The translations under genes were made by a program, and so were the position numbers. Below the pieces are notes generated by a model, which saw only the letters and a program-made list of their open reading frames with translations, ran no database searches and was not told the DNA's origin. From positions 140,622 to 204,621 of IMG/VR virus record IMGVR_UViG_3300014720_000001: a stretch of 64,000 nucleotides of DNA; one strand, given 5' to 3'. Source of the DNA: a virus. Positions within the stretch are counted from its first letter, which is position 1. The number at the start of each line of letters is the position of its first letter. This document shows, piece after piece, positions 8,652 to 17,432 of the stretch.

Positions 8652-8859
8652 TGCTAACTCCTTTTCTTGAAATACCATCCCTGTCGGATTGAGTTCCAAA
8701 GTGTTTCGACGAATATAAGGCCCACTCGTTCGGCGTTACGACAATTTCTTCGTAGTCCCCATCGGAAGTCTTGTCATAAAACTGAATAAGTGTGCGAGTT
8801 ACATCTAAAACTTCTTGCCTGCGAACAGGCCGTCCTTGGAATCTCACAACGTTACGCAA
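8554..8859 (-). CDS. Hypothetical protein with TTG start
   Basis: A 101-residue frame starting at a TTG at 8857-8859 that lies 8 bases after AAGGGGG. An ATG three bases nearer the ribosome site gives only a 3-codon frame (M-F-A-stop). The first ~60 residues look like a plausible small domain (VVRFQGRPVRRQEV, then YEEIVVTPNEWAL). The last ~33 residues lie over the next gene in another frame and are very arginine-rich, as expected of an overlapping frame. Upstream, 8860-8965 is 106 bases with no gene; it has a weak -35/-10 pair (TTATCG, 17 bases, TAATAA) and a small GCGCT/AGCGC hairpin. Confidence 0.6.
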   Translation of the reverse strand: MRNVVRFQGRPVRRQEVLDVTRTLIQFYDKTSDGDYEEIVVTPNEWALYSSKHFGTQSDRDGISRKGVSSEYCENTDGHYRGVRSRRRPLRRTRSGQLASR

Positions 8860-8965
8860 ACATCAGTCCCCCTTACAGCGCTATAGCTGCAGTTATTAAT
8901 GCGGTCCGCGCTAAACGATAAAGCGCAGTACAATAAATATGCCAGCTTATGCCGAAAAATTTAGT

Positions 8966-9412
8966 TCAGCTGTCGGGGTCTGGCAGCACGCCGTCGAAGA
9001 CGTTTAAAGAGCCGTCGTCTTCGTCAGAGAAGAAGTCGCCCGAGTTTACAGACGACTTTGACGCGGTTGGCGATTTGATTTCTGGCGGCGCTTCTAGATG
9101 AATCGGATCAAGGCCGAGATAGCCTGTGTCATCTGGCTCTAGCTCGTCCTGCTTGATATCAAAAAGCGGAAGGTTGCCCCACGGCGTAAGAAGGTGTCGA
9201 AACGGCGGTTTAGATATCGCCAGCCGCGTGCCGGCAAAACTGAACACGCTCACATCACGATCGACTAGCTCTTTCAATCGCGCTGTTAGCTTTTCAAGGG
9301 TGTCAAACTCTTCAACCTTAAACTCGCCGTCAGCCGTGAGCATAGCCGCGTAATAACGCTGCGTCTCGATGGGGTTCGGCTTATCGGCTTCGGGCTGCGG
9401 TTGTTCAGTCAT
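8966..9412 (-). CDS. Hypothetical protein, acidic C-terminus
   Basis: A 148-residue product. The start at 9412 follows the upstream stop by one base (TAA-C-ATG), which fits this operon better than the in-frame upstream codons. Residues 20-95 look like a small alpha/beta domain (RYYAAMLTADGEFKVEEFD). The tail is acidic and serine-rich (SVNSGDFFSDEDDGS). No family recognised. Confidence 0.75.
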   Translation of the reverse strand: MTEQPQPEADKPNPIETQRYYAAMLTADGEFKVEEFDTLEKLTARLKELVDRDVSVFSFAGTRLAISKPPFRHLLTPWGNLPLFDIKQDELEPDDTGYLGLDPIHLEAPPEIKSPTASKSSVNSGDFFSDEDDGSLNVFDGVLPDPDS

Positions 9413-9413
9413 G

Positions 9414-10055
9414 TTAATCTCGCATGTCCAGCGGGTCTTTGCCGTTAAAACCACTCATCGCGCCGGCCCGATAAATGCCGCGCGGTAGAGACTGCAATTT
9501 ACTGGCGTCGATCTGCCGAACAACAGCCGGCGCGTTTAGTTGCGTTTCTGCGTACACAACACTCTTATTCGATATAACGCCAACGACATGCACCTCAAGG
9601 ATCTGCCCTGTTTTCGACGTTGGGTCTGGAACTGTGACTGCATGCAAAAACGAGTTAGCAAACCACTGTGCTTTTGGATTCGAGTATGCGATGCCGCCTA
9701 AGAACTCAAAGCATTCTTCCTGCCGCCGCTGATCAATGGCGTAAATCCGCTTATCCCAGTTTACGGGTCTCGACTTGCCGGGCGCGGGCATGACACCAAA
9801 GCCATAAAAGAACCGCTCATGCTCGCGCGTGAGGTCTACGGAAAACGGGCGCAGATCCCGCGACTCCGCCGGGAAGCGCGCGTCAAACTCGATTACTGGG
9901 TCGCGGTCAAAACCGCCGCGTGTAAATAACAGCGCCGGCGTAAACAGCACAAGCGGGTTGTCTCGCTGGTTAAACGCGTCGGCGCAAGAGATGGGCGCTA
10001 ATGAATCAGCGCCGGTTACTTCGTCAACTTGTACAAACGTGTCAGGACGGTCCAT
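9414..10055 (-). CDS. Hypothetical protein, probably beta-rich
   Basis: A 213-residue product not recognised. Alternating hydrophobic residues (VIEFDARFP, ILEVHVVGVISNKSVVYAE) point to a mostly beta fold. It lies between the RuvC-like resolvase gene and a small acidic protein gene, with 9-base and 1-base gaps, as part of the same operon. Confidence 0.8.
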   Translation of the reverse strand: MDRPDTFVQVDEVTGADSLAPISCADAFNQRDNPLVLFTPALLFTRGGFDRDPVIEFDARFPAESRDLRPFSVDLTREHERFFYGFGVMPAPGKSRPVNWDKRIYAIDQRRQEECFEFLGGIAYSNPKAQWFANSFLHAVTVPDPTSKTGQILEVHVVGVISNKSVVYAETQLNAPAVVRQIDASKLQSLPRGIYRAGAMSGFNGKDPLDMRD

Positions 10056-10064
10056 ACCGCAGCG

Positions 10065-10703
10065 TCATTTTTTAGCGTGGGTCAACCCGGCGTTGGTTGT
10101 TTGAATTAACAGCAGCAGCACAAACGCGGCGTCCACCACGTTGTCGATGCCGGTTGATTTGTATTTCGCTGAGTCAAACGCCGCGCCAAGAGATTTGTTA
10201 GCCGCCGAAATCATGTCTTCTTTGCTGGCCTTGCCGTTTCCGGTAGCAAATTTTTTGATCGTACTGATAGCAAAACCAGTAGATATCAGATCCGCTTCTT
10301 CAGCCCACGTCGCTACCGTCACTTTCATACCACCCAAAACTTCAGACGCCGTCGCGACTCTAGACAAAACAGCGGGGATCCCAAACTTCTTGTTTACAAA
10401 GAACTCGCGCGGCGGTGTGTATTTTACATCTTCGTAGCCGATAACGTCAGCCGCAACCGTGTTCAGAAAAGCCCGCAGCCGCACAAATCTAGACGCGCCA
10501 GATTCTAAGCCCTGTACAGACAAATCCCACTGAAACAGCTGCAGCTTTTCCTGCAGCATTTTTTTACCGGGGATGAAGTCGTAAACCGCGACCCCACAGT
10601 TACTGCCTAAGTCGAGCCCAAGGAACCGAATCGCGTCTGCCGGCTTTTTATCCAGCTTTGCCCCAAATTGCTTGGGGTCTTTGTACATCCTGTACTTGGG
10701 CAC
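10065..10703 (-). CDS. RuvC-like Holliday junction resolvase
   Basis: A 212-residue RNase H-fold nuclease. D31 in FLGLDLGSNCGVAVYD is the first catalytic aspartate with its glycine-rich strand, E91 in VIGYEDVKYTPP the second, and D187 or D191 in TGIDNVVDAAFVL the last. A helix with KKFATGNGKASKEDM matches the DNA-facing region of RuvC-type enzymes. It would cut four-way junctions or branched DNA before packaging. Start is GTG at 10703 with AGGAG about 6 bases upstream. No RuvA/RuvB partners are visible, as usual for phages. Confidence 0.85.
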   Translation of the reverse strand: MPKYRMYKDPKQFGAKLDKKPADAIRFLGLDLGSNCGVAVYDFIPGKKMLQEKLQLFQWDLSVQGLESGASRFVRLRAFLNTVAADVIGYEDVKYTPPREFFVNKKFGIPAVLSRVATASEVLGGMKVTVATWAEEADLISTGFAISTIKKFATGNGKASKEDMISAANKSLGAAFDSAKYKSTGIDNVVDAAFVLLLLIQTTNAGLTHAKK

Positions 10704-10716
10704 GCAGCGCTCCTAA

Positions 10717-11391
10717 CTATTTCGGACCGGGGTAGTCAGTTTGCTTACCACACCAAGCAACTAAACGCCGCCACAACGACGGCTTAGTTTGTTTCGCCGC
10801 GGCGATGAGGGCGGCGGCTTCGCTGAGTTTTGCGTGAACGTCCTGTAACTCCTTATACACCACGTTGAGCCGAGTCTGCAATACGTCGTTTTGCATTTTC
10901 AAATGCTCGGCCATGAAGTTGGCGTTGTAAGTCGGCGTACCATTGCGCGCGGCAAACTCAACAACTGTAGCGGCAAAGCGAGCCATACCGCCGGCAGCAG
11001 GCGACTCTTCACCGATTACAGATACCTCGCGCACACCCTTGAACCACGCAGCGCAGAACACTTCGCCGATCGCTGCAAACAACGCAAGCCGAACAGGATA
11101 TCTAAAAGAAAAAAAGTCGCGACGGTTTAGCGCCTGCTCAAACGTTCGCACCGGATCTGCGCCGTTCACGAAGTCGCGCTGCGCTGCAGCCAACGCTTCC
11201 GCGATTTTGACGATCTCGTCCTGCGAAATGTTGTGCTCTTCGTACCATTTCGCGGCGTCGTCTGTGCGGGCTGCCGGGTCAAGGTTTTCAATCGCACGCA
11301 CCATCAGTGTTGGCGTGACATAGGCGTAATCCCGCTCGGGGTTGTACAGCGGGCCGCTATCGCCCTTTTGTCGATAACCAATGCTGCTCAT
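10717..11391 (-). CDS. Hypothetical protein with C-terminal coiled coil
   Basis: A 224-residue product of unknown family. Start at 11391 has AAAGGA upstream. Residues ~150-190 form a likely coiled coil (FMAEHLKMQNDVLQTR, then YKELQDVHAKLSEAAALI), followed by a basic tryptophan-containing tail (KPSLWRRLVAWCGKQ) that might touch a membrane. Placed just upstream of the resolvase gene. Confidence 0.8.
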   Translation of the reverse strand: MSSIGYRQKGDSGPLYNPERDYAYVTPTLMVRAIENLDPAARTDDAAKWYEEHNISQDEIVKIAEALAAAQRDFVNGADPVRTFEQALNRRDFFSFRYPVRLALFAAIGEVFCAAWFKGVREVSVIGEESPAAGGMARFAATVVEFAARNGTPTYNANFMAEHLKMQNDVLQTRLNVVYKELQDVHAKLSEAAALIAAAKQTKPSLWRRLVAWCGKQTDYPGPK

Positions 11392-11403
11392 AAACGTCCT
11401 TTC

Positions 11404-12255
11404 TCAATGAGCGGACTCTGCCGGCCGCGAGGCCGTATGTTTACAACGTACGCAAAGCACGCCGCCGTCTTGTGGGTCAAAAAATGCCTCTGTCTGACAA
11501 CCGTCGCAATGGCGTGTGACATAAGTGCGCGTATGGGTCGCAAAAGCGCACTGATCAGTGCCGAGCCAGCAGTGCACGCACGAATGTTCGTACGCGTCAG
11601 GGCACGGTCTGGCGCGAGTGCGAACTTCGATGAGCGCACGATTGTGCTGAAACATACTGCTGCTGACGCTGACCTTAGAAAACGCTGGCGTCTCGCGGCT
11701 CCGCTCCGCCTCTACATGCGCGAAAAATAGCAGATGCAAAAAGTGCATTGCCGTCGTATACGGGTACGCGCCCCACGGAGCAGAAAACCCCAACGACTGC
11801 GAAATAGCCCGACAACTATTCTGCGAAAAAAACTGATTAAACGTCATCGGACACGGGGAACCGCCGATTGCCCGACATTCCAGCATGTACCCCTGCATCG
11901 TCTTACGTTTATACGGACGAACGCTTTCAACACGGACCGGAACAAGCTCGTCTTCCAGCTGGCGCGTCCACGGTAAAACCGGCATGCCGGCTTTCAGTTT
12001 TTCGAGATTCCCGGCCAGCCGCCAAGCCAGCGCGTACGCGGCTTGTCGAGTCAACCGAGTACCGGCTAACGCGCGAATAGAGTCAAACAGCGCTGGCTGT
12101 GACACCGCCGCTGGTAACTCGGCTAACACGTCGCGACAAACGTCGCGCAACGTGTCGCCGGAAATAACAGCGTCGATATACGGCCGGAGCGATTGTTCTG
12201 CTAACCGGTCACGATATTTGCGAAGCCGCGCATAACTAAACGCTGGGCGTGTCAT
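11404..12255 (-). CDS. Hypothetical protein with C-terminal zinc-binding cysteines
   Basis: A 283-residue product. Start at 12255 is chosen because GAGG lies 5 bases upstream; earlier in-frame codons lie inside the previous gene. The N-terminal ~120 residues are basic and helical (YARLRKYRDRLAEQSLR). The last ~70 residues hold several Cys/His pairs (C-V-H-C, C-D-G-C, C-V-R-C), which suggests a zinc ribbon. Function unknown; the zinc region could bind nucleic acid or protein. Overlaps the preceding gene by 20 bases. Confidence 0.75.
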   Translation of the reverse strand: MTRPAFSYARLRKYRDRLAEQSLRPYIDAVISGDTLRDVCRDVLAELPAAVSQPALFDSIRALAGTRLTRQAAYALAWRLAGNLEKLKAGMPVLPWTRQLEDELVPVRVESVRPYKRKTMQGYMLECRAIGGSPCPMTFNQFFSQNSCRAISQSLGFSAPWGAYPYTTAMHFLHLLFFAHVEAERSRETPAFSKVSVSSSMFQHNRALIEVRTRARPCPDAYEHSCVHCWLGTDQCAFATHTRTYVTRHCDGCQTEAFFDPQDGGVLCVRCKHTASRPAESAH

Positions 12256-12877
12256 TGACGCCTCGCAGCGTGATATCGGCCGGCGTAACAGGCGCGGCGG
12301 ATTCGGCCGGCGCTGTGGTGATCGCGCCAGACTCGCCGCCGCGCGCCACAATCTTGCGATCAGGATTGTTAGCCTCCCACTGCTGCCGCGCCTTGGTGCA
12401 GGTCGTCTCAGCAGAGGTTGCCGTCTCTTTTACCGCCAGCGCTTCCTGCTCCAGCGACAAAATGATCGTACCCAGCTCACTCGACAGCAGGTTTGCAATG
12501 TCGCCGACGCATACCACGTTTTTGATATGAGCGACCACCGGGTCTGCTTCTTTGCCGTCCTTCACGGGGCGAAACGTGATCGCGATGTCTTCGATCTTAA
12601 TGCTGGCAGGGACGGGCTCGCTCATCGACTTACCGTTGAGTTCCGCCCCTAGCTGGCGCAACGCATTGAAGCGCGTATACAGATCTTCCATGCGCGCTGC
12701 CGCTTCTTTGATCAATTCAGATGGGTTAACCCGAATTGTCTGCGGTTGCGAAGCAGCCATTTGCAGCGCCTTCGCGAGAGAGGACGCGTCCATTTTGATC
12801 GGCACGGTTACGTTCGTCGTGCCCAGCGTATTCGGGGTCTCTGACTTGACCGCGTCTACAATCGTCGTTTTTGTCAT
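12236..12877 (-). CDS. Hypothetical protein
   Basis: A 213-residue product. The start at 12877 has AAGGAC 7 bases upstream and lies just after the stop of the preceding gene. It begins MTKTTIVDAVKSETP, has a long central helix (SELIKEAAARMEDLYTRFNA) and a second helix with E-T-A-T-S-A-E-T, and ends in an alanine/proline-rich stretch. No family recognised. Confidence 0.78.
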   Translation of the reverse strand: MTKTTIVDAVKSETPNTLGTTNVTVPIKMDASSLAKALQMAASQPQTIRVNPSELIKEAAARMEDLYTRFNALRQLGAELNGKSMSEPVPASIKIEDIAITFRPVKDGKEADPVVAHIKNVVCVGDIANLLSSELGTIILSLEQEALAVKETATSAETTCTKARQQWEANNPDRKIVARGGESGAITTAPAESAAPVTPADITLRGVNDTPSV

Positions 12878-12887
12878 TGCTTTGTCC

Positions 12888-13292
12888 TTAAAGAAGTTTG
12901 ACTGCGAAACCAAACCAATACCGTAAACCACTGTTCAATCCGGTGTCGGGATCATACAGCAGCTCTACGGGATTACCAGTCGCGATATAAAAATGGCGAA
13001 CGGGGCCGGGAAGATAACCCGCGCAGGCTAGACCGACCTGTAGCATAAACGCCATTGCCAAGTCAGCCCGCGGACTCAAATCGTACGAAAAAAGCGGAAT
13101 GCGTAAATACTCGTCGTGCTCGGAAAATGACCACGTGGGCTGCTCGCCGGGGTTGTACGCGGCATCCAAAATATGCCACCGCGAGCCCCCTACCGCCTCG
13201 ACGGGTTTGACTAGTGCCGGCGCGAACGGGACGCCTTCCGGCCAGTTGTCCCGCGTTTTTTTCATATCTAAACGGTCAACAGAAATTTTCAT
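12888..13292 (-). CDS. Hypothetical protein following glycosyltransferase
   Basis: A 134-residue product beginning MKISVDRLDMKKTRDNWPEG. It overlaps the end of the glycosyltransferase gene by 4 bases, so the two are probably translated together. It contains aromatic and proline-rich loops (RIPLFSYDLSP, GYLPGPVRHFYIATGNP) and might bind a carbohydrate or structural partner, but nothing decisive is visible. Confidence 0.75.
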   Translation of the reverse strand: MKISVDRLDMKKTRDNWPEGVPFAPALVKPVEAVGGSRWHILDAAYNPGEQPTWSFSEHDEYLRIPLFSYDLSPRADLAMAFMLQVGLACAGYLPGPVRHFYIATGNPVELLYDPDTGLNSGLRYWFGFAVKLL

Positions 13293-13987
13293 GCTGTCAT
13301 CGTCCTCGGTTCAGCGGCTTCGACACCCGCTGAATTTACATTGATTTTGACGCCTTCCCGAAAATGACAAAACCGAATGTCCTGATGTTTGAAAGCGGCG
13401 CCGAGAATCCGGTCGCCATGTTTTTGCTTAAAGTCGGGCGGTGGAAAATCAAACCGCTGCAGTAATTCGGTTTTAATAGCCCACCAGCCGCCGATGACAT
13501 ACGGCAGGTACGTTTTTTCAAAAGCCGGGTTAAACCACGGCTGCTGCGTTAACCAGTCAAGCTGCTCGTCGGGAAGTTTGGCGCGCTCTACAGACCCCAC
13601 AAGATTGCAACCGTTCACGTTAGTCGTTACGCGGGCAAACCAGTTGTGTACGTCGTCCATCGGCTCTAGGTACGAGTCGTGATCGAACCACATCGTAATC
13701 GGCGCGCGGATAGGAGGCGCGTAAAACATCCGGCGCATCATCGGATATTTCATCAGGTTTTCGGCGCTGTGAAATACTGTTGCCGTATGAAAGTGGTCGG
13801 CAATCTGCTGCACAAGAAACCGGGTCGTGTCTGGCCCGACGGCATTACAGCCAAACCGAAACTCAACGTTTTGTTTGGCTAACTCGCGCATAGGTTCGTT
13901 AAGAACGCGCTGCGCCAGTTGAAAATGCTGGTCCTCTGCGCCGTAAAACAAAACGCAGATACAGACCGGTGCGGCTCCTTCCGCCAT
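13289..13987 (-). CDS. GT-A fold glycosyltransferase (GT2-like)
   Basis: A 232-residue protein. A DxD-type metal site is seen at D102-H-D104 in TMWFDHDSYL, after a Rossmann-like start (VCICVLFYGAED). The second half has the GT-A pattern G-G-W-W-A-I-K-T-E-L-L near residue 167, then H-G-D-R-I-L-G, which in GT2 enzymes bears the acceptor-side acids. It would transfer a sugar from a nucleotide donor. Together with the GT-B enzyme at 3011-4054 it gives two sugar transferases in the late half of the window. The acceptor is unknown. Confidence 0.75.
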   Translation of the reverse strand: MAEGAAPVCICVLFYGAEDQHFQLAQRVLNEPMRELAKQNVEFRFGCNAVGPDTTRFLVQQIADHFHTATVFHSAENLMKYPMMRRMFYAPPIRAPITMWFDHDSYLEPMDDVHNWFARVTTNVNGCNLVGSVERAKLPDEQLDWLTQQPWFNPAFEKTYLPYVIGGWWAIKTELLQRFDFPPPDFKQKHGDRILGAAFKHQDIRFCHFREGVKINVNSAGVEAAEPRTMTA

Positions 13988-14012
13988 ACACGACTCCGTT
14001 CTATTCCGGTAA

Positions 14013-14561
14013 CTACAGCTTCATCGGCGTCATTGCCGAACGAGCGACGGCTACCGGCATCACTACCGGCGGCACGCGAGAGCGACCAAGAAGCTTCAAC
14101 GCCCGCATTACGTCTTGCGGCGCAGGCGCGACATCCTTCTTGGCGTCTTTGACCATCTTATCGACCAGTTCAAGAAACGTCGTGCGATCTTTCACAGACG
14201 TAAAATTGAACCTGACGGAAAACTGCGTCACGGTTTTGCCGGCGTGTTCATCAGCAACGTCGCACCGCTCCCACGCCGACTTATCATCGCCGCGGGTGTA
14301 GACACAGGCAATCCGACCAAGAAAGTCATAGATAACAATAACCGCCGACTTCTCTACGTCCCCGAGCAACGAGAACACGTGTGGAAACTGGGTCGCCGGG
14401 ATAAACGGCAACTTGGAAACCACCGTCTCGTCGAGCGCAAGGCGCTGGAGCTGAAGCGGAAACGTGCGCTGACCGCGCGTCTCGTCTTTGATGAAGAACT
14501 CAGCCTCCAGCGCGCCTACACCGGGCTCAATCACAATCGGCACATTACGTACAGAAAACAT
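14013..14561 (-). CDS. Hypothetical protein
   Basis: A 182-residue product of unknown family. The N-terminal two thirds look beta-rich (VPIVIEPGVGALEAEFFI, AVIVIYDFLGRIACVY). A helix follows (TTFLELVDKMVKDAKKDV), and the C-terminal end is basic and proline-containing. Nine-base gap to the upstream gene. Confidence 0.8.
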   Translation of the reverse strand: MFSVRNVPIVIEPGVGALEAEFFIKDETRGQRTFPLQLQRLALDETVVSKLPFIPATQFPHVFSLLGDVEKSAVIVIYDFLGRIACVYTRGDDKSAWERCDVADEHAGKTVTQFSVRFNFTSVKDRTTFLELVDKMVKDAKKDVAPAPQDVMRALKLLGRSRVPPVVMPVAVARSAMTPMKL

Positions 14562-14569
14562 AAAACCTC

Positions 14570-15457
14570 CTATCGCGTCATGTCGGAACGGCGACGCGGC
14601 GAGGCTTCCTGCTCTTCCGTATCGTCATCAATCTCTTCGCGCTTGGTCAGTTCTTCCCGAACCTTAGCACACATTGCACGGTGATCAGCCACGAGATCAG
14701 ACATTTTCTCGAAGTTCTCAAGGATCTCCGAAAAATAGCCCTGTAACGTAGCGTCAATCTTGGACGGCGGCGCATTTACGATATCGTCGTAAATGTTGTC
14801 GCGCTTCTCGTTGAGCCACAGAGACTCAGACCGAGAAATCCACCGCCGCTGATGCTGCAGCAGATCGTGCATCTGCTGCTTGAGGCCCTTGGGCGACTGG
14901 TGCGTCCGCCCGCTGCTCTTCTGCTTCCCGCGCATCTCCTGCAGCTCAGTGGCCAGCGATCGAGCTGTGAACGCCTCTTCGGCGCACTTCTCCTCGATGG
15001 CTGCCCGCTGCTTGTCATCCGGAATCTGCGTGAGCAGCTGAACATGAGACGTCGTGAGCCGCCATCGCGGACGATCCGGGCAGCGCATACTCAGCAGGCG
15101 AATCACCTCCGCCTCGCTGGGATACTTCTCGAAGAAGTTCACAGCGCCGCGCATCTGCTCGACCGTGTAGACAGGCGCAAAAATCGACATGAGCAGTGAC
15201 GCTCCGTCGATGTGCTGCGACTGCTGCTCGGCCGTCAGAAACCGCTCAGGGTCTCCCTTAACTTCACAGATCAACTTGCCGATCCGCCAGTAGGCGCGCA
15301 GACTAGCCTCCTGCGCGTCACTGAACAGCCCGTCGATCTCTGATACGACATCCTGAAGCTCAGGTGTCAGATTTTCTGCCGCTACTAAATACGGCGAATT
15401 GCGAGACTCGACCATATCAGCCTGAATCATCGCCGCCGCTTTAGACTTCCTACCCAT
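14570..15457 (-). CDS. DUF1016-N-like helical protein
   Basis: A 295-residue protein. Residues ~35-180 follow the DUF1016 N-terminal (YhcG_N) pattern: RAYWRIGKLICEVKGD, then LLMSIFAPVYTVEQMRGAVNFFEKYP, then R-L-T-T-S-H-V-Q-L-L-T-Q-I-x-D-D-K-x-R-A-A-I, then A-F-T-A-R-S-L-A-T-E-L. In full-length YhcG proteins this precedes a PD-(D/E)xK nuclease; here the C-terminal ~110 residues are charged helices with no nuclease motif I can see. It may be a DNA- or protein-binding relative without nuclease activity. The match is by pattern recognition only. Confidence 0.5.
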   Translation of the reverse strand: MGRKSKAAAMIQADMVESRNSPYLVAAENLTPELQDVVSEIDGLFSDAQEASLRAYWRIGKLICEVKGDPERFLTAEQQSQHIDGASLLMSIFAPVYTVEQMRGAVNFFEKYPSEAEVIRLLSMRCPDRPRWRLTTSHVQLLTQIPDDKQRAAIEEKCAEEAFTARSLATELQEMRGKQKSSGRTHQSPKGLKQQMHDLLQHQRRWISRSESLWLNEKRDNIYDDIVNAPPSKIDATLQGYFSEILENFEKMSDLVADHRAMCAKVREELTKREEIDDDTEEQEASPRRRSDMTR

Positions 15458-15483
15458 TGAATCTCTCCTTAAAAAGGAATCAA

Positions 15484-16638
15484 CTATTTACGCTTTCTGC
15501 TTTTCGGAGCAGGAAGCAGCAATTCAAGCGCTGTTGTTTGCAGTAAATCGCGAAGGGTATGGTAATGCCCACGCGAGCACCGCAACATAGCACAAAATAA
15601 GTCATAGGCGTTGCGCCGCTTCAATGACTCTTTTGTGTATACGTCCATGGCGTCACGCGGCTCAAGGTCCGCGCCCACCATGACCGTGTTTCGAATAATC
15701 TGTTTGGCGTCTTCCCGCGTAATTTTGAACTTCATCAAATACGCGGTCCACTTGTCAGTCGCGGCGTCCATCGTCGTTTTGTCTGGTGAAAACTCCATCG
15801 ACAGCCGCATGAGTGCCGCCACACGCTCCGCCACGACATTCATATCAATAACGCGTTCCGCTACGGTGCCCGCCAGTATGGCTGTCCGCCCTACTAAATC
15901 TGCGCCGGTGTGGTTTAACCGGCCGCCTTTGCCCGGCGATGACAATGCTGCGCCGAACTTTGTGTACAGGCACGTTGAGGCCCGGATCGCATTACCGGTG
16001 TCCTCGCGGTTCGAGAAATACCAGCCCGCCGCGAAAGTATGCCGCGGATCGGTATAGATATCAGTACGCCGCGATTTCGGGTCAATGAAGTACAGCCGAA
16101 GTTCCCGGCCCAGTAACTCCGCCCGAAAAAACTCGGCCTGCGGCTGCTTGTCGCGCAGCTCGTTGCTGACCGTCTCCAGAAAAACGCTGTTGTCCAGCAT
16201 GCGGTGGTCGAGGCCCAAAAAGCCCTCCACAGACTGCTCGCGGTGATTCACGAGCAACGTCCGCTCCCGCAGGGCGTCAAAGCGGACTCGCAGCGTGGTG
16301 TTGTAAATACTCACCGCTGCGGCGATATCAGTAGCCCGCGTGGTGGTCCGAATCTGCCGGACGTTCTCGCCCGACAGCTCGTTAAACAACTGCGCCAGCC
16401 CGACAGACAGCGCACCAGACAGCGCGCGAAAACCGATAGCATTAAACCGGTAGCCGTTTTCAGCAATCCGCCCGTCGGGTCCCATGATTAACTGGGACTC
16501 CTCGACAAGGGGCACAGATTCAGTGCTGGTCGAGCGGGCTTCCAGAAACGCCCGGCACTCCTCTAACTGGCTGGCCGAAAACGAGAACGCCGGCACGGGC
16601 GCAAAGACACTGCGCACAGTTGTTGTTGCCGACGCCAT
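15484..16638 (-). CDS. Hypothetical protein, possibly DUF932-like
   Basis: A 384-residue protein. The order of features recalls DUF932 phage/plasmid proteins: an N-terminal F-N-A-I-G-F-R-A-L-S segment, a strand-rich LLVNHREQSVEGFLGLDHRMLDN region that resembles the sY-x-x-ldN region, then A-G-W-Y-F-S-N-R-E-D-T-G-N-A near residue 210 (compare G-x-x-x-x-N-S-E-x-G) and R-L-N-H-T-G. The C-terminus is basic. Function of the family is not settled. I give the link moderate weight only. Confidence 0.4.
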   Translation of the reverse strand: MASATTTVRSVFAPVPAFSFSASQLEECRAFLEARSTSTESVPLVEESQLIMGPDGRIAENGYRFNAIGFRALSGALSVGLAQLFNELSGENVRQIRTTTRATDIAAAVSIYNTTLRVRFDALRERTLLVNHREQSVEGFLGLDHRMLDNSVFLETVSNELRDKQPQAEFFRAELLGRELRLYFIDPKSRRTDIYTDPRHTFAAGWYFSNREDTGNAIRASTCLYTKFGAALSSPGKGGRLNHTGADLVGRTAILAGTVAERVIDMNVVAERVAALMRLSMEFSPDKTTMDAATDKWTAYLMKFKITREDAKQIIRNTVMVGADLEPRDAMDVYTKESLKRRNAYDLFCAMLRCSRGHYHTLRDLLQTTALELLLPAPKSRKRK

Positions 16639-16656
16639 CCGGGCCTCCGTGCCGCA

Positions 16657-17220
16657 CTAATCGTAATACCAGTCTGCGCCGATCGCGTTAAAGAGCGTAG
16701 CGGTGTGCTCAACTGTAAACATATTCTTGACAGTTGGCGGAAAGCTGCAGATCCACTGAACACGGGGAATGCCGGTGTCGTCCGTTATGTGGTTGTGGGC
16801 GCACAGCATCGTACGAACCACAGGAAAACACATAATGAACCGGCGTTCTGTATTGATTTCCAGTCGGTGCAGGTTTTTGGCCACCGCGGCGAGTAATCTG
16901 TTTTTACCGTCTTTCGGGATTTTGAACAGATCCGCCATCGTCAATTCGTGAAGCCGGGGAATACGCCGGCCACACAGGACTCCGGGGAAGCGGTGAAACT
17001 CGGAGTTAAACCAGCTAAAGTTCAACTTGTTATGCCCGGTCATGTCCCGGCATTCGTTCGCCATCTTACCCCAGCTGGATATCTTAATCCCGCACTCCTT
17101 GAAGACGCGCTTGATAATGCGCTCCTCAAAAGCCAGTTGGCGCTGAAACCGGATGGCCTCAGCGCCATCACTGTCTTGATTGAACAGTTCGTTGAAAAAC
17201 TGGTCGCGTGGGTCGGCCAT
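16657..17220 (-). CDS. Hypothetical protein
   Basis: A 187-residue product not recognised. The first third is helical and charged (QRQLAFEERIIKRVFKECG); the rest has conserved-looking aromatic and cysteine positions (FPVVRTMLCAHNH, PRVQWICSFPP). Two bases separate it from the following small gene. Confidence 0.8.
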   Translation of the reverse strand: MADPRDQFFNELFNQDSDGAEAIRFQRQLAFEERIIKRVFKECGIKISSWGKMANECRDMTGHNKLNFSWFNSEFHRFPGVLCGRRIPRLHELTMADLFKIPKDGKNRLLAAVAKNLHRLEINTERRFIMCFPVVRTMLCAHNHITDDTGIPRVQWICSFPPTVKNMFTVEHTATLFNAIGADWYYD

Positions 17221-17222
17221 GA

Positions 17223-17432
17223 TCAGGGCGCCGTATTGTTATCAAAGTAACTGGCGATAGACTCGCGCGGCGGGAGCGGCATCCACAGAAGCAACTCTGT
17301 CCGCGTTGCCAATTCGCCGCCGGTCACCATGAACTGGTCGTGCGTAATAGGATCAGCGGCGAGTACCTTTTCGTCGCGCCCCGGAAGCCTGTCGTTTACG
17401 TGCGTCCACCTTCCGAACTTTGGTTCTTTCAT
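17223..17432 (-). CDS. DUF551-like small protein
   Basis: A 69-residue protein with the DUF551 layout: W-T-H-V-N-D-R-L-P near the start, V-L-A-A-D in the middle and the closing W-M-P-L-P-P. The family is common in phages and has no known activity. Its 5' end overlaps the upstream gene by 80 bases; AAGGTG lies just before its ATG. Confidence 0.75.
   Translation of the reverse strand: MKEPKFGRWTHVNDRLPGRDEKVLAADPITHDQFMVTGGELATRTELLLWMPLPPRESIASYFDNNTAP

Noticed and set aside
12888-12931. Upstream in-frame start for the gene at 12236
   Set aside because: The extension lies inside the previous gene and lacks a ribosome site; the ATG at 12877 has one.
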